Source: Pseudomonadota bacterium (GTDB lineage Bacteria; Pseudomonadota; Gammaproteobacteria; Xanthomonadales; Rhodanobacteraceae). Taken from it: a stretch of 64,000 nucleotides of DNA. The DNA is taken from positions 28,473 through 92,472 of the forward strand of contig JAFEFS010000084.1 of the NCBI GenBank assembly GCA_018240465.1, given 5' to 3'. Below, one piece after another: positions 1-9,011 of this stretch. The notes beneath the pieces are model-generated. The model had not been told where the DNA came from. It did no database searches and was given only the letters and a program-made list of their open reading frames with translations. The position numbers were made by a program, and so were the translations under genes. Each line of letters begins with the position of its first letter. The first letter of the stretch is position 1.

Positions 1-2321
1 ACATCCGCGACGCCGACGAGCGGCGTTGGGTGCACCAGCAGTTCGAAAGCGCGGGCGGCGACTACGGGCTCGCCGCGGATGAAAAGAAAAAGCTGCTCGA
101 GCACCTGGTCCAGGCCGACGGCCTCGAACGCTACCTGCACACGAAATACGTCGGCCAGAAGCGCTTCTCGCTCGAGGGCGGCGACAGCCTGATTCCGATG
201 GTCGCCGAACTGGTCAAGCGCGGCGCCGCCAACGGGGTCAAGGATCTCGTCCTCGGCATGGCCCACCGCGGCCGCCTCAACGTGCTGGTCAACATTCTCG
301 GCAAGGCACCGCAGAAGCTGTTCGCCGAATTCGAGGGCAAGTTCGACCATCCGGACGACCCGGCGCATTCGGGCGACGTGAAATACCACATGGGTTTCTC
401 CGCCGACCTGAAGAGCGGCGACAAGACCATGCACGTCGTGCTCGCGTTCAACCCTTCGCACCTAGAGATCGTCAACCCGGTGGTCGTCGGCTCCGTACGC
501 GCACGCCAGACGCATCGCAGCGACCGCGACCACCATCAGGTGTTGCCCGTGCTGATCCATGGCGACTCGGCCTTCGCCGGCCAGGGCGTGAACATGGAAC
601 TGTTCAACATGTCGCAGACGCGCGGCTTCGGCGTCGGCGGCACGATCCACATCGTCGTCAACAACCAGGTCGGCTTCACCACGTCCAACCCGCACGACAC
701 GCGCTCGACGCTGTATTGCACCGACGTCGCCAAGATGGTCAACGCGCCGGTGTTCCACGTCAACGGCGACGATCCCGAGGCCGTGCTGTTCGTCACCCGC
801 CTCGCCTTCGACTACCGCTCCCGGTTCCACCGCGACGTGGTCATCGACCTGGTCTGTTATCGCCGCCACGGCCACAACGAAGCCGACGAGCCGTCAGCGA
901 CGCAGCCGCTGATGTACAAGATCATCAAGTCGCGGCCGCCGGCGCGCGACATCTACGCCAAGCGGCTCGAGGCCGAAGGCACGATCGCCGGGGGCGACGC
1001 GCAGGAACTCGTCGACACCTATCGCGCCAAGCTCGAAGCCGGCCAGCCGATTCCCGCGCTCGATTCGAACTTCAAGGATGCGTTCGCGATCGACTGGACG
1101 CGCCACCTCGACGCTTCGCTCGACCAAGCGGTCGACACCGGCGTGCCCAAGGACAAGCTCGCCGCGCTCAACGCGAAGATCCTCGACGTGCCGAAGGACT
1201 TCACCCTGCAGGCGCAGGTCGGCAAGGTCTATGACGCGCGCGCCAAGATGGCTGCCGGCACGCAGCCGATGGACTGGGGCTTCGCCGAGAACCTCGCCTA
1301 CGCCACGCTGATCGATGCCGGCTACGACCTGCGTCTGGTCGGCCAGGACGTCGGCCGCGGCACGTTCTCGCACCGCCACGCCGTGCTGCACGACCAGAAC
1401 AGCGGCCGCGACATCACGATGTTGACCCGCGTGCGCGACGGCGCCACGGTCGCGGTGATCGACTCGTTGCTCAGCGAGGAAGCGGTGATGGCGTTCGAGT
1501 ACGGCTACTCGACGTCCGAGCCGCGCACGCTCGTGCTCTGGGAAGGACAGTTCGGCGACTTCGCCAACGGCGCGCAGGTCGTCATCGACCAGTTCATCTC
1601 CTCGGGTGAAGCGAAATGGTCGCGCTTCTCGGGCCTCGTGCTGCTGTTGCCGCACGGCTACGAGGGCCAGGGTCCGGAACATTCCTCGGCACGCCTGGAA
1701 CGCTACCTGCAGTTGTGCGCGCTCGAGAACATGCAGGTCGTCGTGCCGACCACGCCCGCGCAGATGTTCCACCTGCTGCGCCGGCAGATGCTGCGCGACG
1801 TGCGCAAGCCGCTCGTGGTGATGACGCCGAAGTCGCTGCTGCGTCATCCGCTCGCGGTGTCGACGCTCGACGATCTTTCCAGCGGCAGCTTCCAACTCGT
1901 CATCGCCGATTCGACCGCGAAGGACGCGAAAGCGGTCAAGCGCATCGTGTTCTGTTCGGGCAAGGTCTACTACGACCTCGTCCAGGAAGCCGCGAAGCGC
2001 AAGCTCGGCGACGTCGCCATCGTGCGCGTCGAACAGCTCTATCCGTTCCCGCGCCCGCAGGTGCAGGCCGAGCTGGCCAGGTATCCCAACGTGCAGGAAG
2101 TCGTCTGGTGCCAGGAAGAGCCGCAGAACCAGGGCGCGTGGTATCAGATCAAGCATCACCTCGCCGCGTGTATCGGCGACGAACACACGCTGCACTACGC
2201 CGGCCGCACGCGCTCGCCGGCTCCGGCCTGCGGCCACTTGAGCACGCACATCGCCGAGCAGGCCAAGCTCGTCGAGGACGCGCTGGTCAAGGCTCCGGGC
2301 GACGACTACTCGGCGGATTGA
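1..2321 (+). CDS. sucA: 2-oxoglutarate dehydrogenase E1 component, 5'-truncated by the window
   Basis: Thiamine-diphosphate-dependent E1 subunit of the 2-oxoglutarate dehydrogenase complex, which decarboxylates 2-oxoglutarate and reductively succinylates the lipoyl group of SucB in the TCA cycle. Reading is open from base 3 (I-R-D-A-D-E...) with no start, so the gene enters from outside. About 772 residues are present against a usual 930-950, so roughly the first 170 are missing. Family motifs include AHRGRLNVLVN near the start, GDSAFAGQG, GHNEADEPS in the cofactor region and, in the C-terminal half, LLPHGYEGQGPEHSSARLER. The sucB and lpd genes follow on the same strand, giving the usual odh operon. 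Identification is secure; only the N-terminus is unknown. Confidence 0.97.
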   Translation, partial: IRDADERRWVHQQFESAGGDYGLAADEKKKLLEHLVQADGLERYLHTKYVGQKRFSLEGGDSLIPMVAELVKRGAANGVKDLVLGMAHRGRLNVLVNILGKAPQKLFAEFEGKFDHPDDPAHSGDVKYHMGFSADLKSGDKTMHVVLAFNPSHLEIVNPVVVGSVRARQTHRSDRDHHQVLPVLIHGDSAFAGQGVNMELFNMSQTRGFGVGGTIHIVVNNQVGFTTSNPHDTRSTLYCTDVAKMVNAPVFHVNGDDPEAVLFVTRLAFDYRSRFHRDVVIDLVCYRRHGHNEADEPSATQPLMYKIIKSRPPARDIYAKRLEAEGTIAGGDAQELVDTYRAKLEAGQPIPALDSNFKDAFAIDWTRHLDASLDQAVDTGVPKDKLAALNAKILDVPKDFTLQAQVGKVYDARAKMAAGTQPMDWGFAENLAYATLIDAGYDLRLVGQDVGRGTFSHRHAVLHDQNSGRDITMLTRVRDGATVAVIDSLLSEEAVMAFEYGYSTSEPRTLVLWEGQFGDFANGAQVVIDQFISSGEAKWSRFSGLVLLLPHGYEGQGPEHSSARLERYLQLCALENMQVVVPTTPAQMFHLLRRQMLRDVRKPLVVMTPKSLLRHPLAVSTLDDLSSGSFQLVIADSTAKDAKAVKRIVFCSGKVYYDLVQEAAKRKLGDVAIVRVEQLYPFPRPQVQAELARYPNVQEVVWCQEEPQNQGAWYQIKHHLAACIGDEHTLHYAGRTRSPAPACGHLSTHIAEQAKLVEDALVKAPGDDYSAD

Positions 2322-2465
2322 CCAAAAAAGCATTGACCGCGGATCAGAGCGGATGAAAGACGACGAGAGCCGGCAAAGCTCTGAATTGAAAAAGCTCGAT
2401 CCGCTCCTATCCGATTTGATCCGCCTTTCTCCGCGTTAAAAAATTTTCTTTTCCAAGGACGCCTC
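2322..2465. repeat. sucA-sucB spacer with AT-rich palindromic element
   Basis: This spacer has no gene. It carries gcggatcagagcggat and, further on, cctatccgatttgatccgcc, which are partly inverted copies of one another, then an A/T-rich run ending in aaattttctttt. The same two signatures recur between purF and cvpA (42238-42442), so this looks like one copy of a dispersed intergenic element and not a simple promoter. The sucB ribosome binding site (aagga) lies at its right edge. Confidence 0.45.
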
Positions 2466-3680
2466 ATGACGATTGAAGTCAAAGTTCCGGTACTGCCCGA
2501 ATCCGTCGCCGACGCAACGATCGCCACCTGGCACAAGAAGCCGGGTGACGTGGTCAAGCGCGACGAGAATCTCGTCGATCTCGAAACCGACAAGGTCGTG
2601 CTCGAGGTGCCGGCGCCGGCCGACGGCGTGCTCAAGGAAATCAAGTTCGACACGGGCGCAACCGTGACCAGTCAGCAGCTGCTCGCGATCCTCGAGGAAG
2701 GCGCCGCCGCTTCAGCGCCGGCCGCTGTGGCCACTCCTGCGGCAAAGGCCGCTCCGGCTCCGGCGCCAGCCGCCGCCGTTCGCACTGCCGCCGGCGTCGA
2801 TGCGCTCTCCCCGGCCGGCCGCCGCGTTGCGGCCGAAAACCAGATCGATCCATCCGCGGTGGCCGGCAGCGGCCGTGGCGGTGCGGTGACCAAGGAGGAC
2901 CTCGTCAACTACATGAAGTCCGACCGGGCCGCTCCCGGCTCCCAGCCCGCGGCCCCCGGCGCCGCGCGCGCAGTCGGTGCGCGTACCGAAGAGCGTGTGC
3001 CGATGACGCGCATGCGCGCGAAAATCGCCGAACGCCTGATGCAGTCGAAGAACTCGATCGCGATGCTGACCTCGTTCAACGAGATCAACCTCGCCAAGGT
3101 CGCGGCGATGCGCAAGGAACTCGGCGAGGCGTTCGAGAAAGCCAACGGCATCAAACTCGGCTTCATGAGTTTCTTCGTCAAGGCTGCGGCCGAAGCGCTC
3201 AAGCGCCACCCGATCGTGAATGCCTCGGTCGACGGCAACGACGTCATCTACCACGCCTATCAGGATATCTCCGTCGCCGTGTCGACCGACAAGGGTCTGG
3301 TCACGCCGGTACTGCGTGATGCGCAGAACATGGGCTTCGCCGAGATCGAGAAAGCGATCGCCGGATATGCGAAGAAGGCTCGCGAAGGCGGCCTCACCCT
3401 GGACGACCTGCAAGGCGGCACGTTCACGATCACCAACGGCGGCACGTTCGGCTCGCTGTTTTCCACGCCGATCGTCAACCCGCCGCAAAGCGCGATCCTC
3501 GGCATGCACGCGATCAAGGAGCGCGCAATCGCCGAGAATGGCCAGGTGGTCGCCGCGCCGATGATGTACGTGGCGATCAGCTACGACCACCGCATCATCG
3601 ACGGCAAGGACGCGGTGCTGTTCCTCGTCGACATCAAGAACCAGCTCGAGAACCCGCAGCGGATGTTGCTCGGCATGTAA
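2466..3680 (+). CDS. sucB: Dihydrolipoyllysine-residue succinyltransferase (E2 of 2-oxoglutarate dehydrogenase)
   Basis: E2 core of the 2-oxoglutarate dehydrogenase complex: accepts the succinyl group on its lipoyl arm and transfers it to CoA. Its 404 residues match the family length. One N-terminal lipoyl domain (residues 1-75) carries the lipoylated lysine K43 in [11 protein letters not shown]. An Ala/Pro-rich linker follows, then a peripheral-subunit binding domain ([15 protein letters not shown], about 115-150) and the catalytic acetyltransferase domain ending with the active-site motif [13 protein letters not shown] near residue 370. The ATG has an aagga Shine-Dalgarno 8-10 bases upstream. 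It lies between sucA and lpd and is probably cotranscribed with both. Confidence 0.97.
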   Translation: MTIEVKVPVLPESVADATIATWHKKPGDVVKRDENLVDLETDKVVLEVPAPADGVLKEIKFDTGATVTSQQLLAILEEGAAASAPAAVATPAAKAAPAPAPAAAVRTAAGVDALSPAGRRVAAENQIDPSAVAGSGRGGAVTKEDLVNYMKSDRAAPGSQPAAPGAARAVGARTEERVPMTRMRAKIAERLMQSKNSIAMLTSFNEINLAKVAAMRKELGEAFEKANGIKLGFMSFFVKAAAEALKRHPIVNASVDGNDVIYHAYQDISVAVSTDKGLVTPVLRDAQNMGFAEIEKAIAGYAKKAREGGLTLDDLQGGTFTITNGGTFGSLFSTPIVNPPQSAILGMHAIKERAIAENGQVVAAPMMYVAISYDHRIIDGKDAVLFLVDIKNQLENPQRMLLGM

Positions 3681-3685
3681 GCAAA

Positions 3686-3794
3686 CGCCGGGACTCGGGA
3701 CTCGGGACCCGGGGCTCGGCAGAAATACCGACGAGGACTTTGCGACTCGGGGGCCAGGCGCTCCCGAGTCCAGGATCCCGAGTCCCGAGCCCCG
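3686..3794. repeat. Long imperfect inverted repeat between sucB and lpd
   Basis: The left arm (3686-3719) is built from tandem gggactc units and ends ggggctcgg. The right arm (3761-3794) is nearly its reverse complement and ends gagtcccgagccccg. Folded as RNA, about 34 bases on each side would pair around a 41-base loop. It lies inside the odh operon just upstream of the lpd start, so it may affect mRNA stability or the E3:E2 ratio. The tandem gggactc composition looks like a dispersed intergenic repeat, not a factor-binding site. Confidence 0.7.
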
Positions 3795-3817
3795 TTTTCA
3801 ACCAGGACTCTTGCTCC

Positions 3818-5242
3818 ATGGCAGACCAATTCGACGTCATCGTCATCGGCGGCGGCCCCGCCGGCTACCACGCCGCGATCCGCGCCGCGCAGCTCGGCCT
3901 CAAGACCGCGTGCATCGACAACTTCAAGGGCAAGGACGGCAAGCTCGCGCTCGGCGGCACCTGCCTCAACGTCGGCTGCATTCCGTCGAAGGCGCTGCTC
4001 GACTCGTCCAGGCAATTCTGGAACCTGACCCAGCACTTCGACGTGCACGGCATCACGACGCGCGACGCGGCGATAAACATCGGCACGATGGTCGGGCGCA
4101 AGGACAAGATCGTCAAACAGTTCACCAGCGGCGTCGCGCTGCTGTTCAAGGGCAACAAGATCGCCGCGTACGACGGCTTCGGCACGTTGAAGCCGAACAA
4201 GATCGTCAGCGTCAAGCGTTTCGACGGCACCACGACCGAACTGACTGCGCCGAACATCATCCTTGCCGCGGGCTCGACCTCGATCGAGCTGCCGTTCGCC
4301 AAGTTCGACGGCAAGAACATCGTCGACAACGCCGGCGCGCTCGACTTCGGCGCGGTGCCCAAGCGCCTCGGCGTGATCGGCGCCGGCGTGATCGGCCTCG
4401 AACTCGGCAGCGTCTGGCGCCGCCTCGGCGCCGAAGTGACCATCCTCGAAGCGCTGCCGGAATTCCTCGCCGCCGCGGAAAAGGACGTCGCCAAGGTCGC
4501 CGCGAAGGAATTCGCCAAGCAAGGCCTCGACATCAGGCTCGGCGCCAAGGTGTCGAAGGTCGAGGTCAAAGGCAATACGGTGGAAGTCACCTGTGCCGAC
4601 GCAAAGGGCGAGACGAAGCTCGTCGTCGACAAGCTGCTGGTCGCGGTCGGTCGCCGTGCCGCGACGAACGGCCTGCTCGCCGAAGGCACCGGCGTGCAGC
4701 TCGACGATCGCGGCCGCATTGTCGTCAATGAACACTGCGCGACCGGCGCTCCCGGTATCTGGGCCGTCGGCGACTGCGTGCGCGGGCCGATGCTCGCGCA
4801 CAAGGGTTTCGAGGAAGGCATCGCCGTCGCCGAACTGATCGCCGGCAAGCCGGGCCACGTCAACTACGACTACATCCCGTGGGTCATCTACACCGAACCG
4901 GAAATCGCCTGGGCCGGCAAGACCGAGGACGAGCTGAAAAAGGCTGGCATCCCGTACAAGGCCGGCAGCTTCCCGTTCGCCGCGATCGGCCGCGCCGTCG
5001 CGATGAACGAGACCGCGGGCTTCGTGAAGATCCTCGCCCACGCCGAAACCGATCGCCTGCTCGGCGTGCACATGGTCGGTCCGGGCGTATCCGAACTGAT
5101 CGCCGAAGCCGTCGTCGCGATGGAATTCCACGGCTCCGCCGAGGACCTCGCGCGCATCATCCACGCACACCCGACGCTGAGCGAGGCCGTGCACGAGGCC
5201 GCGCTCGCGGTCGACAAGCGCGCGATCCACAAGGTGAACTGA
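3818..5242 (+). CDS. lpdA: Dihydrolipoyl dehydrogenase (E3)
   Basis: FAD flavoprotein that reoxidises the dihydrolipoyl arm of SucB with NAD+. The chosen ATG gives 474 residues, normal for the family, and begins MADQFDVIVIGGGPAGYH, the FAD-binding Rossmann motif. An upstream in-frame ATG at 3740 would read through the inverted repeat and is rejected. The redox-active disulfide is in GGTCLNVGCIPSK (about residues 47-59), an NAD-binding GAGVIGLELGS lies near 190, and the C-terminal catalytic His-Glu pair is in HAHPTLSEAVHEA. It is the third gene of the sucA-sucB-lpd operon. The same E3 may also serve other 2-oxoacid dehydrogenases; that cannot be decided from this window. Confidence 0.96.
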   Translation: MADQFDVIVIGGGPAGYHAAIRAAQLGLKTACIDNFKGKDGKLALGGTCLNVGCIPSKALLDSSRQFWNLTQHFDVHGITTRDAAINIGTMVGRKDKIVKQFTSGVALLFKGNKIAAYDGFGTLKPNKIVSVKRFDGTTTELTAPNIILAAGSTSIELPFAKFDGKNIVDNAGALDFGAVPKRLGVIGAGVIGLELGSVWRRLGAEVTILEALPEFLAAAEKDVAKVAAKEFAKQGLDIRLGAKVSKVEVKGNTVEVTCADAKGETKLVVDKLLVAVGRRAATNGLLAEGTGVQLDDRGRIVVNEHCATGAPGIWAVGDCVRGPMLAHKGFEEGIAVAELIAGKPGHVNYDYIPWVIYTEPEIAWAGKTEDELKKAGIPYKAGSFPFAAIGRAVAMNETAGFVKILAHAETDRLLGVHMVGPGVSELIAEAVVAMEFHGSAEDLARIIHAHPTLSEAVHEAALAVDKRAIHKVN

Positions 5243-5330
5243 TTGCGCGTCCGTTCCTGCCGAGCTTGTAGAGGCATGAACGAATGCGGACCCGGCGTTC
5301 CCCTTTCGGCCAGTTCGGGGCGATCGGTTC

Positions 5331-6221
5331 ATGGCTAGCGACGTGACGGCAAACCCGATCCGCAATGTTTCCGACACCGCGCTGTGGGTCGCGGTGTATC
5401 GCGCGATGGAAAGCGAGCGGGCTGACGCTCTGTTCCGCGATCCCTACGCGCGCCGGCTCGCGGGCGCTCGCGGCGAGGCGATCGTCGCCTCGATTCCACA
5501 CGGCAGGACGATGGCTTGGCCGATGATCGTGCGCACGGTCGTGATCGACGAGATCGTGCAGCGCTGCGTGCGCGACGGCATCAAGAACGTGCTCAATCTC
5601 GCTGCGGGGCTCGACGCGCGACCGTACCGCCTCGACCTGCCGCCCTCGCTGCGATGGCTGCACGTCGACATGCCCGATATGGTCGCGTATTACCGTGAAC
5701 GCATGGCCGGCGAAGCGCCGCGCTGCGAACTTGAATTCATCGAAGCCGATCTGCGCATCGCCGGGAAGCGCCGCGAGGTGTTCGCATACGCGCGCGCGCA
5801 GGGACCGCTGCTGGTGATCAGCGAAGGCCTGTTGATCTATCTCGAAGCGCCGCAGGTCACCGCGCTCGCACGCGACCTCCACGACGTCGCCCAGGCGCGC
5901 TGGTGGATTGCCGACCTCGCGTCACCGATGCTGCTCAAATTCCTTGAACGCACCTGGGCGCGCCGCCTGCGCGACGGCAATGCACCCTTCCTCTTCGGCC
6001 CGGCGGAAGGCACCACGTTTTTTTCCCCGCTGGGTTGGCGCGAAGTCGAGTTCCGCTCGACCTGGGATGAGTCCTTGCGCGTCAGGCGCACGATGCGCGG
6101 TGCGCACCTGTGGCACCTGCTGTACAAGTTTCAGTCGGCCAGGCGCCGCGAGGCGGGTCGGCGGATGTCAGGTATCGTATTGTTCGAATCGGATGGAAAA
6201 CGGGTTTCACATGCCTCCTGA
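5331..6221 (+). CDS. Class I SAM-dependent methyltransferase, leucine carboxyl methyltransferase-like family
   Basis: 296-residue cytosolic methyltransferase. The SAM-binding motif I is NVLNLAAGLDARPYRL (about residues 86-101), the acidic SAM ribose-binding position lies in WLHVDMPD, and SEGLLIYLE (about 165) is the family motif shared with PPM/LCM-type O-methyltransferases (the TIGR00027 type). The substrate cannot be read from the sequence; members act on small-molecule carboxylates or hydroxyls, or are uncharacterised. The gene follows lpd by 88 bp, and its stop overlaps the start of the next reductase gene by 11 bp, so those two are probably translated together. Confidence 0.8.
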   Translation: MASDVTANPIRNVSDTALWVAVYRAMESERADALFRDPYARRLAGARGEAIVASIPHGRTMAWPMIVRTVVIDEIVQRCVRDGIKNVLNLAAGLDARPYRLDLPPSLRWLHVDMPDMVAYYRERMAGEAPRCELEFIEADLRIAGKRREVFAYARAQGPLLVISEGLLIYLEAPQVTALARDLHDVAQARWWIADLASPMLLKFLERTWARRLRDGNAPFLFGPAEGTTFFSPLGWREVEFRSTWDESLRVRRTMRGAHLWHLLYKFQSARRREAGRRMSGIVLFESDGKRVSHAS

Positions 6222-7203
6222 AAACTTCTCTGCTTTCCGCATCCACGCCGACCGCGGCAATTACCGCGCCGGAATCGAGCAGTTGAAACTCGACGACCTT
6301 TCGCCCGGCGAAGTCGTCATCAAGGTCGACCATTCGTCAGTCAACTACAAGGACGCACTCGCCGGCACCGGCAAGGGCAAGATCCTGCGCGAGTCACCAC
6401 TGGTCGGCGGCATCGACGTCGCCGGCCACGTCGTCGAATCGAGCGACGCGAACTTCAAGGAAGGCGACGCCGTGCTCGTCACCGGCTGCGGGCTTTCGGA
6501 AACGCGCGACGGTGGCTACGCCGAATACGCGCGGCTCGAATCGAAATGGGTCATTGCATTGCCGAACGGGCTGACGCTGCGCGAAGCGATGATCCTCGGC
6601 ACGGCCGGTTTCACCGCCGGGCTGTCGCTGTATAGAATGCGGCAAAATGGACAAGTACCGTCGATGGGCCCGATCGTCGTCACCGGCGCGACCGGCGGCG
6701 TCGGTTCGCTCGCGATCGGCATCCTCACGCGCGCGGGCTACGAGGCGCATGCGATCAGCGGCAAGCTCGAACACTTCGACGACCTGATCGCGCTGGGTGC
6801 CAGGCAGTGCATCTCGCGCAAGGATCTGTACTGGGGCCAGCGCCCGCTCGAAACGAGCCGCTGGGCCGGTGCGATCGACAACGTCGGTGGCGAGATGCTC
6901 GCCGGCCTCACCCGCGTCATCCACCCCTACGGCAACATCGCCTGTTGCGGCCTCGCCGCCGATCCATCGCTCGCGACGACGGTGATGCCGTTCATCCTGC
7001 GCGGTGTCAGCCTGCTCGGCATCGCCTCGGCCGGCACCGCGCGCGACATCCGCGACGCGGTCTGGCAGCATCTGGCCAGCGACTGGAAGCCCGCGCATCT
7101 GGACCGCATCGCCACGCGCGAAGTCGGCCTCGACCAGTTGCCGGCCGTGTTCGACACGATGCTTGCGGGCGGCGCGTTCGGTCGCACCGTGGTCAAGCCT
7201 TGA
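6211..7203 (+). CDS. acuI: Acrylyl-CoA reductase (NADPH)-type oxidoreductase, AcuI/YhdH family
   Basis: Zinc-independent medium-chain dehydrogenase/reductase of 330 residues. AcuI/YhdH enzymes reduce acryloyl-CoA to propionyl-CoA with NADPH, a detoxifying or DMSP-linked activity. The N-terminal GroES-like domain carries DHSSVNYKDALAGTGKGKI, diagnostic of the family, and PLVGGIDVAGHV. The nucleotide-binding motif is VVTGATGGVGSLA near residue 152. The zinc ligands of classical alcohol dehydrogenases are absent, as usual for this branch. The ATG at 6211 gives the family N-terminus (PENFSAFRIHAD); a longer in-frame extension only shadows the upstream methyltransferase. The physiological substrate here is inferred from the family. 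Confidence 0.85.
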   Translation: MPPENFSAFRIHADRGNYRAGIEQLKLDDLSPGEVVIKVDHSSVNYKDALAGTGKGKILRESPLVGGIDVAGHVVESSDANFKEGDAVLVTGCGLSETRDGGYAEYARLESKWVIALPNGLTLREAMILGTAGFTAGLSLYRMRQNGQVPSMGPIVVTGATGGVGSLAIGILTRAGYEAHAISGKLEHFDDLIALGARQCISRKDLYWGQRPLETSRWAGAIDNVGGEMLAGLTRVIHPYGNIACCGLAADPSLATTVMPFILRGVSLLGIASAGTARDIRDAVWQHLASDWKPAHLDRIATREVGLDQLPAVFDTMLAGGAFGRTVVKP

Positions 7204-7323
7204 ATCGGGTACGATAGCGCAACCGTGACGCCCATCACGCACGCGCTACGAGCACTGTCGCAACCGAAAACTTGTGCCTACAATCAACCTTCAACTCATC
7301 CTGCAGGGGGCAGGCATCCGTAC

Positions 7324-7695
7324 ATGGCTCGCATACTGATCGTTGATGATTCGCCCACTCAATTGCTCGGCCTCAAACGCATCGTCGAGAAACTTGGCCA
7401 TGCCGCGACGACGGCCGAGGATGGCGCTTCGGGCGTCGACGCCGCCAAACGCGATATCCCCGACCTGATCCTGATGGACGTGGTGATGCCGAACCTCAAC
7501 GGCTTCCAGGCCACGCGCATGCTCGCGCGCGAACCGACGACAAGCCACATCCCGGTGATCCTGGTCACCACCAAAGGCCAGGAGACCGACAAGGTCTGGG
7601 GCATGCGCCAGGGCGCCAAGGCTTACGTGACCAAGCCGATCGACGAGAAGGAACTCGTGCAGGCGATCAAGAACCTGCTGCCCGCCGCCGCGTGA
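7324..7695 (+). CDS. pilH: Single-domain response regulator, PilH-like (twitching motility)
   Basis: 123-residue stand-alone receiver domain. Acidic residues D8 and D9, phospho-acceptor D52 (LILMDVVMPNLNG), T82 and K104 (YVTKPID) form the complete phosphorylation site. There is no output domain. The sequence type (ARILIVDDSPTQ..., VWGMRQGAKAYVTKPI) is that of PilH, a CheY-like regulator in the Pil-Chp system that controls type IV pilus retraction, so it may relate functionally to the pilin genes at 50.8-61.6 kb. The ATG at 7324 is preceded by a G-rich Shine-Dalgarno (cagggggcagg); an in-frame upstream ATG at 7225 lacks support. No pilG, pilI or pilJ gene is adjacent. Confidence 0.85.
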   Translation: MARILIVDDSPTQLLGLKRIVEKLGHAATTAEDGASGVDAAKRDIPDLILMDVVMPNLNGFQATRMLAREPTTSHIPVILVTTKGQETDKVWGMRQGAKAYVTKPIDEKELVQAIKNLLPAAA

Positions 7696-7759
7696 GTTGG
7701 AAAGCATCGTCGATCCGGATCGACACGGGCAAACCCGCATCGAAAAGTTTTGACCCGGC

Positions 7760-7860
7760 ATTCCCGTGCGCTCGGCGGGAATCCCGCGCCTTTTCACGGG
7801 ACCAGGCTTTCGAAAGCGAAAGACACCGGATTCCCGCCACAAGCATGCGGGTAATGACGA
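7760..7860. repeat. Intergenic palindromic repeat (attcccg...cgggaat type), pilH-cbpA gap
   Basis: The spacer between the convergent pilH and cbpA genes contains attcccgtgcgctcggcgggaat, a short hairpin, then ttttcacgggacc, tttcgaaagcgaaag, and ggattcccgccacaagcatgcgggtaatgacg. These are the building blocks of the widespread gtcattcccgc...gcgggaat mosaic repeats of proteobacteria. A related element lies on the other side of cbpA. It could also act as a bidirectional terminator. Confidence 0.6.
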
Positions 7861-7873
7861 GCGAAAACCGACG

Positions 7874-8776
7874 TTACGCGCGCACGACCGATTCACCGAA
7901 CTCCTGCGCCATCTGCTCGTAGAGCTTGCGCTGCGCGTCGGTATGCGCCGGCGGCGCATGCACCTGCAAGGTGATGAACTGATCGCCTGCCGGTGCGCCG
8001 GGCATTCCGCGACCGCGCAGGCGCATGCGTTTGCCGCTGTCCGAACCCGCGGGTATCTTCAATTCCACGTCGCCACCGAGCGTTGGAACCGTCACCGTGC
8101 CGCCGAGCGCGGCCTGCCACGGCGCGATCGCGAGGGTCAGCAACACGTCGCGACCGTCGAGGCGGAAGCGGCCATCTTCGCGCACCGCAACTTCGAGCAG
8201 CAGATCGCCTGCCTGCGCGCCTTGCGAACCGGGCGAGCCCTGCCCCGCGAGGCGAATCTGCTGACCCGACAGGATGCCCGCGGGAATTTTCACCTCGAGC
8301 GTGCGCTCGCCGCCACCGGCGTCGCGCAGGGTGATGCGCTCCCTGCCGCCGCTGAACGCTGTCGCCAGCGGGATTTCCACACGTGCCTGCACGTCGCGCC
8401 CGCGCCGCGGACCGGCACGGCCGCGCGGGCCGCCACGACCGCCGCCGCCAAACAGCGACTCGAAGAAGTCGGAGAATCCACCCTCGCCGACGTCGGAGAA
8501 ATCGAAACCCTGGCCCTCGCCGAAATTCGGCTGCGGCTGGTATTCCTGGCCCGGCCGATAGCCCTGCGCCTTGATCTGGTCGTAGGCCTTGCGCTTGGCC
8601 GGATCGCGCAGCGCTTCGTAAGCCTCGTTGACCGATTTGAATTTCTCCTCAGCACCCGCTTCCTTGCTTACGTCGGGGTGGTATTTCTTGGCGAGCTTGC
8701 GGTATGCGGTCTTGATTTCCGCGTCGGTTGCGCCGGGCTTGACGCCGAGGATGTCGTAGTAGTCTTTGAATTGCAT
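7874..8776 (-). CDS. cbpA: Curved DNA-binding protein / DnaJ-like co-chaperone CbpA
   Basis: 300-residue type II J-domain protein. The J domain (residues 1-70) has the DnaK-stimulating tripeptide H33-P34-D35 in [13 protein letters not shown]-rich linker follows ([12 protein letters not shown], about 110-125), then the two beta-rich C-terminal substrate-binding domains. The cysteine-rich zinc finger of DnaJ is absent, which distinguishes CbpA from DnaJ. Members bind curved DNA and assist DnaK; the nucleoid role is known from E. coli CbpA. No CbpM modulator gene follows. Its neighbour hsp20 is another chaperone gene on the same strand, separated by 235 bp containing a palindromic repeat, so they are probably transcribed separately. 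Confidence 0.92.
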   Translation of the reverse strand: MQFKDYYDILGVKPGATDAEIKTAYRKLAKKYHPDVSKEAGAEEKFKSVNEAYEALRDPAKRKAYDQIKAQGYRPGQEYQPQPNFGEGQGFDFSDVGEGGFSDFFESLFGGGGRGGPRGRAGPRRGRDVQARVEIPLATAFSGGRERITLRDAGGGERTLEVKIPAGILSGQQIRLAGQGSPGSQGAQAGDLLLEVAVREDGRFRLDGRDVLLTLAIAPWQAALGGTVTVPTLGGDVELKIPAGSDSGKRMRLRGRGMPGAPAGDQFITLQVHAPPAHTDAQRKLYEQMAQEFGESVVRA

Positions 8777-8813
8777 GTGTGATTCGCGATACTCGAGGGC
8801 GATCCGAATGCTT

Positions 8814-8935
8814 GTCGTTCCCGCGCAGGCGGAAATCCGGTTCCTGTTCTTGTCTGCCCATCAAACCCGCAAAGACGGAGAACTGGACTCCGGGCTCCGC
8901 CTCCGCGGCGGCCCCGGAATGGGGCCGGAATGACG
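8814..8935. repeat. Intergenic palindromic repeat upstream of cbpA
   Basis: A second mosaic of the gtcgttcccgcgcaggcggaa / ggactccgggctccgc / ccccggaatggggccggaatgacg type lies between hsp20 and cbpA. Its outer ends (gtcgttccc and ggaatgacg) are inverted, as in the common Xanthomonadales and Neisseria-like attcccgc repeats. It occupies the region where the cbpA promoter would be expected, and no convincing promoter was found in it. Confidence 0.6.
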
Positions 8936-9011
8936 CCGGAAAACAGAATACCCGCGGCCAGCATAGCCGACCGCGGGTTGCATCAACAACGATGGACCAG
9001 CAGCGGGAACC

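Noticed and set aside
5243..5330. Terminator after lpd
   Set aside because: Only weak, interrupted pairing and no T-run; not supported as a feature.
3581..5377. 598-codon minus-strand frame across lpd
   Set aside because: Antisense of lpd, without motifs, and it also crosses the inverted repeat.
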